Source: Vesta saturnalis
Lineage: Eukaryota; Arthropoda; Insecta; Coleoptera; Lampyridae
NCBI GenBank assembly: GCA_036346205.1
Contig: JARFJB010000896.1
Location: forward strand, 2,045,001 to 2,109,000
Reading direction: 5' to 3'
Length of the DNA stretch: 64,000 bases
This document shows positions 11,173 to 23,649 of this stretch, in pieces. Position 1 is the stretch's first letter; every line of letters starts with the position of its first letter. A program made the translations under genes and the position numbers. The notes beneath the pieces are model-generated. The model had not been told where the DNA came from, did no database searches, and was given only the letters and a program-made list of their open reading frames with translations.

Positions 11173-12937
11173 AAATTTTTTACTTACAACTGTATAAGGT
11201 ATAATTAAGCAGGCTTTAATTCGATACCGAGTGTATTCAAATAAGTTGTGGTTATTTTTTTTTGTTAAATTTTAAAGTACAACGTTTTTGTTCCACCAGT
11301 AGTTATGAAGCTTTAGTTAGATTAAGCACACACATATAAAAATGTACATTAACTTGAAATGTGAATATTAGTTCCATTTCTAGTTAAAAACATTATTATA
11401 AAATAAAACAATGGAAAAATTAGAAAACCATAATGGATGGTAACGTGAGCAACTCTACATGCATGTGTCCAGTATATATCTTGATTAAACTGATATAAGT
11501 AAAAAGAGGAGTTGACACTAGAAGGAAATGGTTCTATTATATAACCGTAATTAAGACAACATCTTGTCCAAGTTTTTTTTACTAAGCTAAACCTTAACCT
11601 CCATAAATCTTGTTTAATTATACTTTATTCATTAGCTGAATTGCATAAAATCGAGCGGGTTAGTTTTCCTTACTCTTACTAAAACATAAAACTAAGTATG
11701 GCGAACATTATTATTCAACTCTCGTGATTGAGGTAAAAAAGAACTTTCCGGGAACAAAATGAGAAGAAAATTACGTTACAATTTACATAGATCTTGTCTT
11801 TACGAAGAACGTCAAAAGTTACCTAATTTTCAAATATAACTTTAACTTACAACACATGAAATGTAATTCAAGCCCTTTTTATACGAAAAGCAGCTTAGGG
11901 ATTTCAAAAAATTGTTAGGTTTCGTTAATCTCAGAATAAATATTCCATCGATATTTCCGGATAGCACAGTTTCAACTAGTTTAATCTGGCGTATAAACAA
12001 AACTACATTTATCCTTTACGCATTACTATTTGCTTTACCTGATAGGCTAACGTTAACCAGAACATCCTACTCTGTAATCTATAATCTCTTAATTCCTGAC
12101 CATTCAAACGTATTACCAAGCAAGTAAGCCTCCGGACTGTGATTTTATGGAAATGTCACCCTTCTATAATTCCTAATACTAACACAATCAGTTTTTGATG
12201 TCTCAGAAAAATCTTTATTAAACGTAACTCTCTGGTGACATTTCATATTTTTAGATTTCCTGTAATATGACAACTTTTATCTAAGATTTTACATTCCTCT
12301 TGTAATTAAAATAATTCATGTGGAAACTATGAATTCATCTTGTCTATTTTTTGCTGTAACTGACATAGCATGAAACTAAGTAGGACTTGCATTTATTATT
12401 CCAAATAGATAGACATTTTCTTATCAAACTATCATTTTTATAATTCCTAGATTACATAAGTTTTCTTCTAGATATTCATTTTTGCAAAAGCATTCATTGA
12501 CGTTTCATTTTTTGTATCTACGATAGATGTTTATGAAAGAAATCTCTTTATCTCTTTTTTTAAGTGTCAAACTTATTATTCTAACGTGGTGAAAAAATTT
12601 AAGGCAATAACTTTCTTTGCCTACATAATTTCATGTAAAATTTAGTTTATTCCTGATATTAGCGGGTTCTGCTTTTGGTATTCTGTAGTCTTAAGACATG
12701 AAGATCATTTTACTTATTAAGTATAATATCTTAAATTGTTACAATCAGTTTTCCCGGCATTAAATTTTGCAAAATTTCCTTAAAGCAATATTTCGTCTAA
12801 GAATATCGAAAATATCAGTGCTCGTAAACGAATAAACCGCGTGGTGATTTTATAAAAACTATTTATTTCGCTTTAATAGATTACCGTTTGTATTTTCTGC
12901 ACAATTTTTTTTTCCACTAATCGATCGCTAACGTAAC
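11173..12937. other. A+T-rich stretch, nothing recognised
   Basis: Only short frames without motifs. No repeats were noticed. Confidence 0.5.
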
Positions 12938-12939
12938 TA

Positions 12940-14836
12940 CAGTCCGCGCGGCCAAAGAATGCCTGAACGTTGGATGCGCATTCGTCCAGCTTCAAGTCTC
13001 TTAAGCGCGGCATGTCAGTGGCGTCGCCACCAAAAGCGCGTTCTGTTTGTTATCATGTATTACACTAATTAATTATTTATTTCTGTTATTAATTTACACA
13101 CGTACTTGTTAATTTAACTTTATTACAATTATTGCAACAAAACGACAGTGAACCATATTGTGTCCGATGTGAATTTTAAAGCTCATAATACTCAAATTTA
13201 TTAGACAAATATGTATAAACAACAAATACTTTCACAATACATAGTAAAATAAATAAGTAGTTTTGCGGCTCATGTAAAGCTAATGCCATTTGCTTAAATT
13301 CTCATTAAAGAAATCCTAATAGTTGACATTTCTTAGTATCATTAACAACAGATTACCAAATATTCAAAAATGTTTTTATTAGTTAGTTCGTTTTCAATTG
13401 TGATTTAGAAGCGAGTGGAGAAATATGAGTTCTACATTGGGAAAAAGTGGCCAAGTAATAAGTGGTCAAACGCGTGAGGTGATATATAATGTGTACAGTT
13501 ATTTGAAAAACTTACACCCCACATATACCTTGAAACAATTAAAAGAAACCGTGTCTGAAGCAACAAAAGTGTCTGTTAGATCAGTGGCAAATATTATTAA
13601 AGAGGGCGAAGGTCCAACGAAGATTTTCAACTCCAGGCAAGAAACGCCCACGTCCGTCTCCTGTGACCAACTTGGAAGATTTCGAAAAGAGCCTTTTTTG
13701 CAATATAGTATATAATTTTCACAAGACCGAGGGTGCACGGGTGACAATTCCTGCTCTACGCGAGAAAAATTTAAATCAGGAACTAGCAGCGGAGACTATC
13801 ACGACGAGATGAATGGTAGCAACTACGAAAAATGGTTACGTGAGAAACTTTTACCAAACTTGCCTCTACAACCGGTTTTGGTTATTGATAATGCGCCGTA
13901 CCATAATGTTCAGGTGGATCGTCCTCCAACAAGTAATTCGAAAAAGGCAGATATGGTGAAGTGGTTAATAGAGAAAAAGATACCGTTCACTCCTTTTATG
14001 TACAGACCACAACTTTATGAAATAATTAAGCTACACAAAAAGGAACATATAACGTACAAGTTTGATTGTATATTAAGTAATAAAGGACATACGGTGCTGC
14101 GATTGAGTTGATTTGGGCTCAAGTGAATAATAATGTTGCAAAGAGAAATACCACCTTTAACCTCAACCACATTAGAAGATTGTTGAAAGAAGAAATAGCG
14201 GCTGTTACTCAAGAAAACTGGCAAAAGTGCTGTAAGAAGGTAATCGACCAGGAAAAAAATATTTAGAGAACGAAATACTGATTGACGTACAAGTCGAAAA
14301 ACTGGTGATAAATTTGGAGGACGATTCGGAAACTGAAAGTGGCTGGTCTAGTGATGAATGATTGTGTGACTTATTTGTTAGTAGTATTTAATATTACTAT
14401 AATAGGTAATTATCGCCGTTTGAGTAACTTTTCCCCAAAGCGTATGGAAATATAAAAATTGGTTACCTAAGAAATATCATAATTTTTTTAAATCCTGAAT
14501 AATACTCTTAAAATACAGCCCATTCTGTTTCTATAATTAAAAATCGAACTTATACTTTTTTTATTTTCATAAACGATTAAACTGTTGTGTTCATTTGCAA
14601 TTCAAATATAAAATTTATTACTTGTCAACATTGTTATTTTTTATTTTATAAATGTTTAAACTATTACTGTTCATATGTAGTTCAAATAAATAAAATATTT
14701 TAAAATTTCTTGTGGTTTGGTGACGAATAATTGAAAACGCGACACCGACGCTTTCAGTCGCTATTGCGTTAACGAGTGCGGCCGAATGCACGAACATCCA
14801 TCAGCGACACGAGGCATTCTTTGGCCGTGGGGACTG
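12940..14836 (+). mobile_element. Tc1/IS630-type DNA transposon with TA duplication
   Basis: The element begins CAGTCCGCGCGGCCAAAGAA at 12940 and ends in the complement, TTCTTTGGCCGTGGGGACTG, at 14836. TA lies on both outer sides (12938-12939 and 14837-14838). The TIR is at least 27 bp, with weaker similarity inside. It encodes a defective transposase on the plus strand. The 1.9-kb length is normal for this superfamily even though the gene has lost segments. Confidence 0.85.
13425..14361 (+). pseudogene. IS630/Tc1-type DDE transposase with core deletions
   Basis: The N-terminal 63 codons (from ATG 13425) hold a helix-turn-helix (VSVRSVANIIKEGEG). A frameshift near 13620 leads to the linker (RKRPRPSPVTNLEDF-like in the next frame). 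The second half resumes at about 13790: NGSNYEKWLREKLLPNLP, then VIDNAPYHNVQ with the second catalytic Asp, then LIEKKIPF and GHTVLRL. The segment normally carrying the first Asp is missing between about 13750 and 13800, and the PPYHCDLNP block is lost at about 14105, just before IELIWAQV. The C-terminus ends in an acidic tail at 14361. The protein cannot be active. Confidence 0.8.
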
Positions 14837-14838
14837 TA

Positions 14839-16440
14839 TACAGCTTTAACTTTTCGTTAGAATGCCAACGCCAATCTTATTTTCACTCTGCGCAGCGATC
14901 AGTTAGTCCGCTAATATCAGTACACCGTGGTAGAACCCCGGCTATTTCGACTGCCTGAGCTTCGCCAACTACGGTTCCCAACCAGCAGCGAGATAACAAC
15001 TAAGCACGCACTATCGAACCAATCCCGTATCTGCAGGAGCTGTGTCAATCAGCATCCATGTTATGGGCAACAACAAATCGACAAAACCATGCGAGAGGTT
15101 CAGTACGCAATAACCTTTAAGGCAAATGGAGTCAATTTCCTCCGAGAACTGAACCGAAGAAAAATCGCCTTGACGGGAGTAAGGGCGATCAGTTAAGGAT
15201 TCTGGATAGCGCTTGTCTATGTAGACTGAGACTGACTAATATGTACCCCATAGGCACCGAGTAAGTACCGAATGTACCTGCAGAAATATCCGAGGACGGC
15301 GTTTATACAGTGTTACGACAACGTGCTCTCCTTGTTTGCTTCAGAATAAACAAGTAAGTAGGTATGATAGCCCTCGTAGTAATAGTGAAGGTTAGACATA
15401 TATCCGTAGAAAACTTGAGACGGAATACATAAATCAGGTAGTATCGTCGCTCTCACGGATTGCATTACAACCATCGGTTTTTCAAGATGTCATCATACTG
15501 AGACAAGTGTAGTAACGATCATCACATCAGTAAATGAGCGGAACCCCGCATGCACCAAATTGTGCAGAAGCACAGTCTCAAAACTTCAGGAGGTGATCAA
15601 ACCTTAAACACCTCCCACAAAGAAGAAATATCAAAAAATTCCAACACAGCGACAGAAGAGGACCGCTCAAGCGCTCAGGTACTCTCCTCAACTAGTACGG
15701 GCATAAGTCACGGCGTCAGTTTTGGTCGTAGTCCTCAATACCCATACTTTAATTTTTTAAGGTCTCGCGCGCCGTTTTTGATTTCCTCGGAAGCGTTAAT
15801 CTGGTAAACACCCCACCTGTAATCTAACATGACACTGACTCTAGTCCCCGAATGGGGATCAAACATAGCAACAACAACACAACCCCCACAATATTACCAC
15901 TTACTTTAAAAAAGTCTTTGAGTAGTCTATGTAGCACAATTACTTTTACCTTGTTTCATTATAATGTGCAATTATTGACTCATAAAATAAATTGTCAAAT
16001 TGAAAATTGTCATTTTCAATTTCAAATGAACTTACTGAATGATCATAATGCCTCCATAACCAAAACCGGTTATGTAGTAGATTTTATTTATACAACTTTA
16101 TTATTTTAATAATGTTTTTAATCCTTATTGACTGTTACAGATTCTATCTTTTAGCTTTAAATGTAGAGTACAATATTGAGGTAACATGCGTCAATAGTAC
16201 ACTTAATTGTGGGAGCTCCAGTTCCATAATACTCGAAGATATGTTCATATTAGTATACATTTATAAAGGCTTGTGTATTATATATTTTAATTATTGAAAA
16301 ATCGAACCCATTGAAACAGTTTATGACATAAAACATCTCCGAATACCTATTACTTTTTAGTTAAAACAGACCGACCACACTAACAGTAGGTTTGACGCAT
16401 AAACTACGATTGTATACCACGGATCTTCAAACAGTGATGA
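14839..16440. other. Unclassified stretch, GC-richer up to about 15850
   Basis: Bases 14840-15850 are clearly less A+T-rich than their surroundings and keep several open frames (14927-15196, 15550-15807) without motifs I recognise. This could be an LTR/leader or gag remnant of an unidentified retroelement, ending near the CAACAACAACA run at 15867. From 15900 to 16440 it is A+T-rich with nothing recognised. Confidence 0.35.
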
Positions 16441-16708
16441 CTCAAAAAAAAATTATTTGGCGAAAGAAAAAATCACCAAATGGAAGAAGGATAAATCTAA
16501 TACTCAAGTTCGTACCCGAGCTCAGAATATAATAAAATTGTTGCCTGGACCAAAAGGTACTGCACGAAATGCCAGAAGTGAAAGTGATTGCCTGAACCTA
16601 TTTATAAATGAAACATCAGTAATTCCTATAAGACCAGTTTCAATGTTGATAGTTATTATAATTTGTCAAGTACTGCTGCCCGGAATTGTACGTGTCTGTG
16701 CAAGTTGA
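16400..16708 (+). pseudogene. piggyBac transposase fragment A
   Basis: The frame around 16457 reads NYLAKEKITKWKK, then VRTRAQNIIKLLPGPKG and LNLFINE, which matches the region of piggyBac (PGBD-like) transposases between the acidic N-terminus and the catalytic core. A short acidic run lies just upstream. After LFINE the similarity stops and the frame ends at 16708. No catalytic Asp is included. Confidence 0.7.
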
Positions 16709-16796
16709 AACCTGAACTACTGCTGGATGTATAAAAGCAGGCGCAGCTGATTTTCATTCAGTTCTAATAAACGTAGCATTGAGTGAGCTTATGAAA

Positions 16797-17645
16797 CACA
16801 TATGATAATGGCTTCAAACAGAATGTGAAAAGCGTGAGATTTGGTGACCGTGTCTATGAAGAAACAGTGAAGCAGTGGGCAGCTGAAAGTGATGATCTGC
16901 CTTCTGACAAAAGTGATATGTCAGAAGCAGGAAATGATGGCACAGAAGACAATTTTCGAATTGATTTCTGACGAGTATTCTGGATCCAGTTCTGATAACG
17001 TTCACTATAATTCAGGGGACGATATTAGTAATTCTTCAACGAGTGGTCACATTGCTCCAAGTGGACTGAATTCTGCGGTTTACTTATTCATGCGGGACTT
17101 GGCAGAAGTTGGGATGTTCCTGCGAGAGAACTATTTTGTAGTGAATTTGTCAATCGTATATGCCGAGCCACAATGTCCATATTTGACTTTTAACAAGAAG
17201 AGAACCCGGAATGCGCGATTGGAAACCGATAAGTTAGTAATGGTATCCTATGTTTGGGATCTATTCACTCAGCAATGCAAAATCTGCGTCATACCGGATA
17301 CTAATATAACTATTGATGAACAACTCGTTGGGTTTAGAGGTAGATGCAGATTCGTACAATGTATGTCAAGTATACCGGCAAAATATGGACTTAAAATAAT
17401 TTGGATGTGTGAATCTAAGTCTGGTTACGCTTTGGATAGTTTAGATTATGTTAGTCGCCAGCCCGGAGAACCTTCACATGAAAAACTAAAGCTTGAAGTA
17501 GTACAAAATGTTGTGCGTGGCATTCATAATTCTGGTGTCAATCTCACAATAGACAACTATTTCAATAGTGTTCAACTAGAAACTTATCGGTTGGATAAAA
17601 ATATTACTTCTGTGGGTACATTACGTCAGAGTAAGCGTGACATTG
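16797..17645 (+). pseudogene. piggyBac transposase fragment B with catalytic core
   Basis: An acidic N-terminal stretch lies at 16850-17040 (ESDDLPSDKSDMSE, SDNVHYNSGDD), as in piggyBac proteins. The middle region (present in fragment A) is deleted, then RLETDKL resumes at 17218. The core follows: TIDEQLVGFRGRC (first catalytic Asp), PAKYGLKIIWMC, SRQPGEPS, TIDNYFNSV (second Asp) and SVGTLRQSKRDI. The third Asp and the C-terminal cysteine-rich domain are absent. The open frame runs on to 17878, but the sequence after about 17645 is GC-rich and unrelated. piggyBac moves by precise excision at TTAA; I did not locate the TTAA-flanked ends. Confidence 0.8.
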
Positions 17646-18115
17646 TAAACGTAATGAAAGCCTCCAGTCAATGCACAAAACTCCGAATCAACCGGGCAAA
17701 TTGCACTAACTCTGGTGGAGACCATCTTGTAAAGCTACAGGGCATGAAGTTTGCACCACCTCTAGCTCGGAAGAAGATGGGAGTACTACAGCGAATGGAC
17801 AGGGAACCGCCAATTGCAGCTCCTTCTATACTCGGACGGGCGCCACAGTTACGCCCCAATGATTGCAGGCGATGTTAGAAAATCCGAAGTGCCCGTTGCC
17901 TCTGTCGACACCCCGCCTGCCCAATCCGCTTAGAGTTGAGACTCTGTTTTGGGTTTCCTTTGAGGCCCCAATATGGAGAAGGTGCTACCTGTCATCCGAA
18001 AGGTGCCAGCGCCCAGAATAGAACTGCGACTGACCTGTGGGGAGTGATCCTAACGTACGGTCCTTTTTGGGTAATCCTTCAAAGGTCGGACGTGAAGGTC
18101 TCATGATAAGTAGTT
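17646..18115. other. GC-rich unclassified block joined to piggyBac relic
   Basis: This block is clearly GC-richer than the flanks, e.g. CACCCCGCCTGCCCAATCC near 17910. It has the look of a retroelement UTR or LTR. No family is recognised. The change in composition at about 17650 marks a probable insertion junction. Confidence 0.35.
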
Positions 18116-19444
18116 ATTATTGGTTATAATTTTGTTTCTTCTTGTTTTGTTAAAACCGACAGTAATTATCCACATAATTTATACCTCCTTTTATTTCAAA
18201 CACGTGGAGCATCAGCATCAACTACACCAATCGAGCGACAACAGAGCAGACCGCACCATATCTACACCACAACCATCAACAACAATGCACAGCAATACGA
18301 GATTTTTTTTGGAAACGCTGTACAACAACCATACACCACCAAACAGTACACAATACTTTGTTTTGTGTTACATGTAATTTTGTACTTAGTATTAGAATTA
18401 TTATTATCCACAGTTATGCGAAGAATTGGTTTACTTGTGATTTATACCAAAATACCCACTTTCTCTATTCTATTAAACTTCGTACCGTATTTACTTGCAA
18501 TAATTCTGGAAATATTAATGCAATGATTAATGTCAACAACTAACAATGCTACAAGTAGCCTAGTATTCTAGAAACAAAAAATAACTGATAGTATATTCCA
18601 CATGCCGAAACTAAACTAGATCTACGTGCCGTTGGGCAACCACAAAACTAATAATTGCTAATTTTCGGGGTGTTCCAGTCAACAGAGTTTATTCTCTCTC
18701 CATAAAGTATTTTGAATACTATCCATATATAATTAATGTAAATCTTTTAAGTCACTTATTTTGTATTTCTGTTTCTGTTTCATTCCAAATACGACGTATT
18801 CGACATTTTTTTTTAGAAACTACAATGTTTAATGCGACTCGGTTGCTCTTGAAAAGCACAAATACTTAAGTGTTTAATAAAATATCATTAGCTTCTGTAG
18901 ACCGAATTAGTGCACTATACTGTACAAGTATTTGCAAAAGTTACGTCCTTTAACAACAAATGTAGCTGTCGTCTTCATTAAGGTAGGAAACGTTATTAAA
19001 TTCTTTTAATGTCCAACAAATTAATAACGCAGAGCATAAGCCGATCATCATAATTGCATTTAAGTAAAAATCTGTTTGTAAATGTTATTAGTATTAATAG
19101 AAATACAGAAAATTATTCATTCAAAATTGTGTACATCATAGCAACCAGAATAGATAAACATGCAATCAACCCTATAAGAAAACTAATTATGAATCTACTA
19201 CCTGATACATCAAGGGATATACAACATAGCAATTAAAACATTTCAATAATACTTAAAGCAATGTAATTGTGTTATGATAGTTTAAAATAAAATGTATCCA
19301 TCTAATTTAATTGAAATGAATTTTATATACATTTAAAACCAGTGCCATATTGTGATGGTTATACATACTTAGTAAAGCGTTTAGAAAGAGCAAAACAAAA
19401 CAAAATTTGAAATGTAGAAACATTATGTCTGCGTCTAATAAAAA
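18116..19444. other. A+T-rich stretch, nothing recognised
   Basis: No motif-bearing open frames, RNA genes or repeats were noticed. Confidence 0.5.
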
Positions 19445-19448
19445 GGTT

Positions 19449-21966
19449 GTTACACGATCAAACCGCACTAGGCGTCGTGCATGCTTACCAAGGTAAGTGG
19501 GTTGAAAAGCTAACTGCAGTGGAAACGGGCGAGTTCGATATAAGACGTCAAATGGTTAAAATTTAGGTTCAAACACTTTACACTTACCACAAAACAACAA
19601 TTAACAACATTCAATCCGGGAAAATTGTCTCTAAGTGCCACCACAATCTGAAATTTCTCTGAAATAAATAGTCTTAGGCGAGTTGTTAAATTAATCCCAC
19701 CTGGCTGTGGCAGATAGAATTGTAGCTTACTCGAGAAAATCATGCTCAATTCAAGTTCAAACATGCAATTCGTACCACACTCTTACACTTTAAAAGAGTA
19801 TTTTAAATTTCGTCACAGTAATCTTAATCTTAATCCCAAAATAACAATCACATACACGTCAATTTTGACAATCTTCAAGTTCAATTACCATTACAAATAA
19901 GTTTATAGAAAGCTTAATAAAATTTTAAAACATACACGTTGTTGTAAACTTTTTGATCACACACTGCATATTCATAAAATCAGAGTAATATGACATTAAC
20001 TAGATACTTTCTAATTTACTCTGGTATACGCATAAACTAATATTATAGCTGTTATAGAAATTCTGAAATAAATAAACATAACCCAGTTTGGAAAAATAAT
20101 AATACGGTTTATTAATTTTTAACCACAAGCACTTTAATTTGTATCTAAAAAATTGAAAAACGTAATGATCAGTGCGTCTTGTATGAATCATATAACTTCT
20201 CAATTACAATTTGCAATTATTTATGTGTAAATTGTATTGAAACGTTGCAAGTGTGAATCGTGATTTAAATCTGAAGCCAGTATTATGTACTCAATAACTT
20301 TTAATGAATACAAACTAATTAAATTAAGTAATCGATCTAAACAATTCTCAAATCGACCATTTACTATTATTTCTTACTTTTGAAACGGTGTAATTCTTTA
20401 CGTAGCTTCACACACAAAAGGAAAGAATGAAATCTGATAATATAATGTTGGTTCTCCTTAAAACTGTAATTTGTAAGGTAGGTCCACCACGATTTAAACA
20501 AAAGGATAAGTTAACTAACCAATTTTGCAAAATTTACATAAATTTCCTCCTTAAAGCAACCACGCAAAGAAACAATCCTTGTAGATAATAAATTCCTTAT
20601 TCCCTTAACCGGTGTAATGTCCTACCCGATGGGACTTCTTTGCTTTAATTAATCCTGAGTACGTATGTACACTCGTCACTGATAACCGGCCTTTAACAGA
20701 GTTTCAACACAGGCTGTCGCACTATTATACCATAAATGACTGCTTCCCTAACGCCCGTTCACGCGTGAAGAAATGGAGAAATTTTATTGACTGAATGCCC
20801 TTGTAAAAAATGTTTGTCACAGAATATTTTAATCATACTTGATCACTAAATTCTTAATTGTATATAAACGGTCGATTAAGCACTGTTAATAATCACATTT
20901 ACTTAACTCGGTAATATCAATGTCCAATACTGTCTCATTTAATTCATAAATCTTAACACACATCAGTTACAGAAACGCTTGCTTCAAGCTTATTTTCGAT
21001 TGCGCGGACTTAATACACAATGCTCTCTTTTAGTATAATGATTGCTGTTTGTTACAAATCTGTTTCAATACTTCTTAAATTTTGGAAAAGCTCAATAGCA
21101 ATAGTTTCCAATTCACATTAATCATTTCATTTGTAAACGTTCAAATACTTCATCGTCAAAATGGGTAAATTAGTATGCACTGCGGCACTAATTATTTTCA
21201 AAAAAAAAAGGTCAGCGTAGATCCTTAGAAAATACTCGCGCGATACCGCCTTCTTAAGCATAACTCTGAGCCCGAGTGTATCCGTATTCTACCCTATCGC
21301 TCTTTATATACATGCAGGCACCCACCCTGCCTATCCCAGAGACATAAACCATCTTGAAATTTTTATAAAAATCTTAATCATTCTTCGACATATCCCAATT
21401 TCGCCTTCGTATTTACTCCACATAACACAGACTTGGATTCAACTTTTTCCAAATGTGCACGAAACTTTATTCGGCAAAATTCAGTAAATTCAACATTATT
21501 TGTCCTTAACCATACATAAAATCCTCCATTGTGCAATATTGCGTTATTTATACAAGCAATAATATACACACATACTTTGCCTCCACACTTTAATACTATA
21601 TCAACATATAAATTTACACTCTACACATTTACAGCGATTTTAAACTCACCTTTCTTAAAATACAGTAGCCAAGTTCAGTAGTATTTATTCATTATCGTCT
21701 CAATAGAGGTATTCCTTAAACAATATTTCTCATTCAAAGTTGATACTTAGTATAATAAATATAATAACTAATTGTACCACATTTAAACATGTTTTTAAAT
21801 AATAACTAATTCTTTACTAAAATTCTGGTGGCGTAGCATTTACATCAACTTACACCATGTACACAAAAAAATGTTTTCATGCAAACTCACAATTCAATAT
21901 TATCTAAAATACGTCCTCCGAGCAACACAAGTCTACATATACACAGTGCATCAAAATAATCTCACA
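19449..21966 (+). mobile_element. Solo LTR, 2.5 kb, copy 1
   Basis: It starts TGTTACACGATCAAACCGCA at 19449 and ends ATAATCTCACA at 21966, the canonical TG...CA. A 4-bp direct repeat AGGT flanks it at 19445-19448 and 21967-21970. The first 300 bp and the last 130 bp align with copy 2 at 54228-56772; the middle is too diverged to align by eye. There is no internal coding domain, so I call it a solo LTR. A 4-bp duplication fits Gypsy-type elements. No useful open frame lies inside. Orientation is set arbitrarily by the TG end. Confidence 0.75.
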
Positions 21967-22269
21967 AGGTGCAACAATCTATCTAGTTGGATGTTTCGTT
22001 CTTGAATATTGCAACTGCTTGGATGGATGTTTATGCATCTTAATAACTTTCCCTTTTATATGAACATAATGATGAGTTTACCATGAAAACATTTTCATAT
22101 TGTCATATGTCATGATTTAAACTAAATGAAGATTATCATTATCGATACTAATCAGCTTAATAATTTAAATTCAGGGATCACGATTTAAATCATTTCAAGG
22201 TAATGTACATGTACATTTAGTTTGGATAATAAATGTCCTAATTTGAATATGTTCTTTACACCTAGTATG

Positions 22270-22322
22270 AAATTGAGGTCGACCGCTAACGATGATAGTT
22301 TAGCTATTAAAACGCGTTGGGT
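22270..22322 (+). ncRNA. Degenerate hammerhead-ribozyme-like repeat (copy 3)
   Basis: Blocks: CTAACGA (22286-22292; CTGACGA would be canonical), a four-base-pair stem ATAG/CTAT (22295-22307), AAAA in place of GAAA (22309-22312), and ACGCGT followed by TGG. It shares GTCGACCG just upstream with copy 2 at 3488-3494. Two invariant bases are changed (G5 to A, G12 to A), so it should be inactive. A spurious open frame with DDSLAIKTR reads through it. Confidence 0.45.
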
Positions 22323-23554
22323 GATTTTAATTTTGGTATGCTACGTGGTTGTATTTCTTTATATTTCAATATTTCAACCCTTCTTAAGTCGCCCATTCTT
22401 TTGATATTCCATATTAAACTAGATACTGAGTTCAAATGTTATGACCATTTTTGTCTTCAAATCGTGTCTATTTCAACGTTCACGGTATACATAAAAAATA
22501 CGTAAGGTATAAAAATACGTACTATACTATATTCCATACTTCTGAGTCAGTACGTCTAGGATAGGGCTGTGCAATCCTTATGAGAGATTTTTTTGTCGAC
22601 GTTGCCAGTTCTCGTCCAGAACCGATTTTCTAAGTTTATGTATTTTAATCAGACGGGAGGTTCCCAACAAGTTTCTCAACCGATGGTCAATGCCCGAGTT
22701 TATAAGATATCTACTATAAAATTTTTCGGCGTAATATTGCCGCAATTATATTTAAAAAATATCTAATGCCAATTTTTATATTTAGTTATCCCAATTAATA
22801 AATAATAAGTGTTTGATTCCGTTTTTATTTTAATTAAAAGGTACTTACTTTGTAATGATGCATAATGGCACACAATTAAGACATTTATGTAATTAACATA
22901 TCTTGTTAGGTGAAATGAAATTTTGGAAATACTTGAATTGTAGGTTTGGAATGTTAATTGCAAGTTTACGATCTAAGTAATGTGGATGGATATTTAACCA
23001 GTTTCCCTATATTTATCTTGTTATGTAAAACAAAATTTGTAGTCGTTAGTGTAAATAAATATTACATGTATGATTAAAAATATTGGCTGTTTTTGTATTA
23101 CAAATATATTTATTTTTTTAAGTTGTTTTTATTGTAATATTATGTATTAAGTCCTTAGTGTAAATAAGTATAAGTGTAATTACAAATATTGTTTTAGTTC
23201 GTTGGAATACCGCCCGACAAAAATGTGGTTAGGAAAGGAAAATGTATTAGTAAGTGATTAGTACTTGTTAAGCGCTCATGAATACAAAAGCAGGATTTAT
23301 TTATGATTGACAGGTGTAAACTCATTCACAAACACGTTTGTGCTGAAATGTGTCTACGTATAATTTGCATTATTGTCAGATTGAATTTTTGTATGTTGGC
23401 TACACTGACAGTAAATTGATATTTAGAAATTGACAATTTTTCGCTCAATCTTTAGAGGTTAGGGCTAACAGCTATATGGAAAACATCCAAATCCAGGGTA
23501 GCCAATGCCATAAATCTAAATGAGCCAAAACTGTAAAATAAAGTTTGATTTATG

Positions 23555-23597
23555 CATTATCATCGTTCTGTTTTCACCCCAAAACAGAACGATAATG
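23555..23597. repeat. Inverted repeat / hairpin
   Basis: Arms CATTATCATCGTTCTGTTTT (23555-23574) and AAAACAGAACGATAATG (23581-23597) pair across a 6-base loop, with three extra bases (CAT) in the left arm. The outer flanks also show partial complementarity (AAAGTTT / AAACTTT). It could be the fused ends of a small DNA transposon. Confidence 0.8.
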
Positions 23598-23649
23598 TAA
23601 ACTTTATGATAGAGAATTAGAAAGAAGTTACTGTAAGGTTCAAGTATTC

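Noticed and set aside
22222..22404. A 60-codon membrane-like protein
   Set aside because: Its recognisable part is the translated hammerhead-like repeat; the hydrophobic rest is A+T-rich noise.
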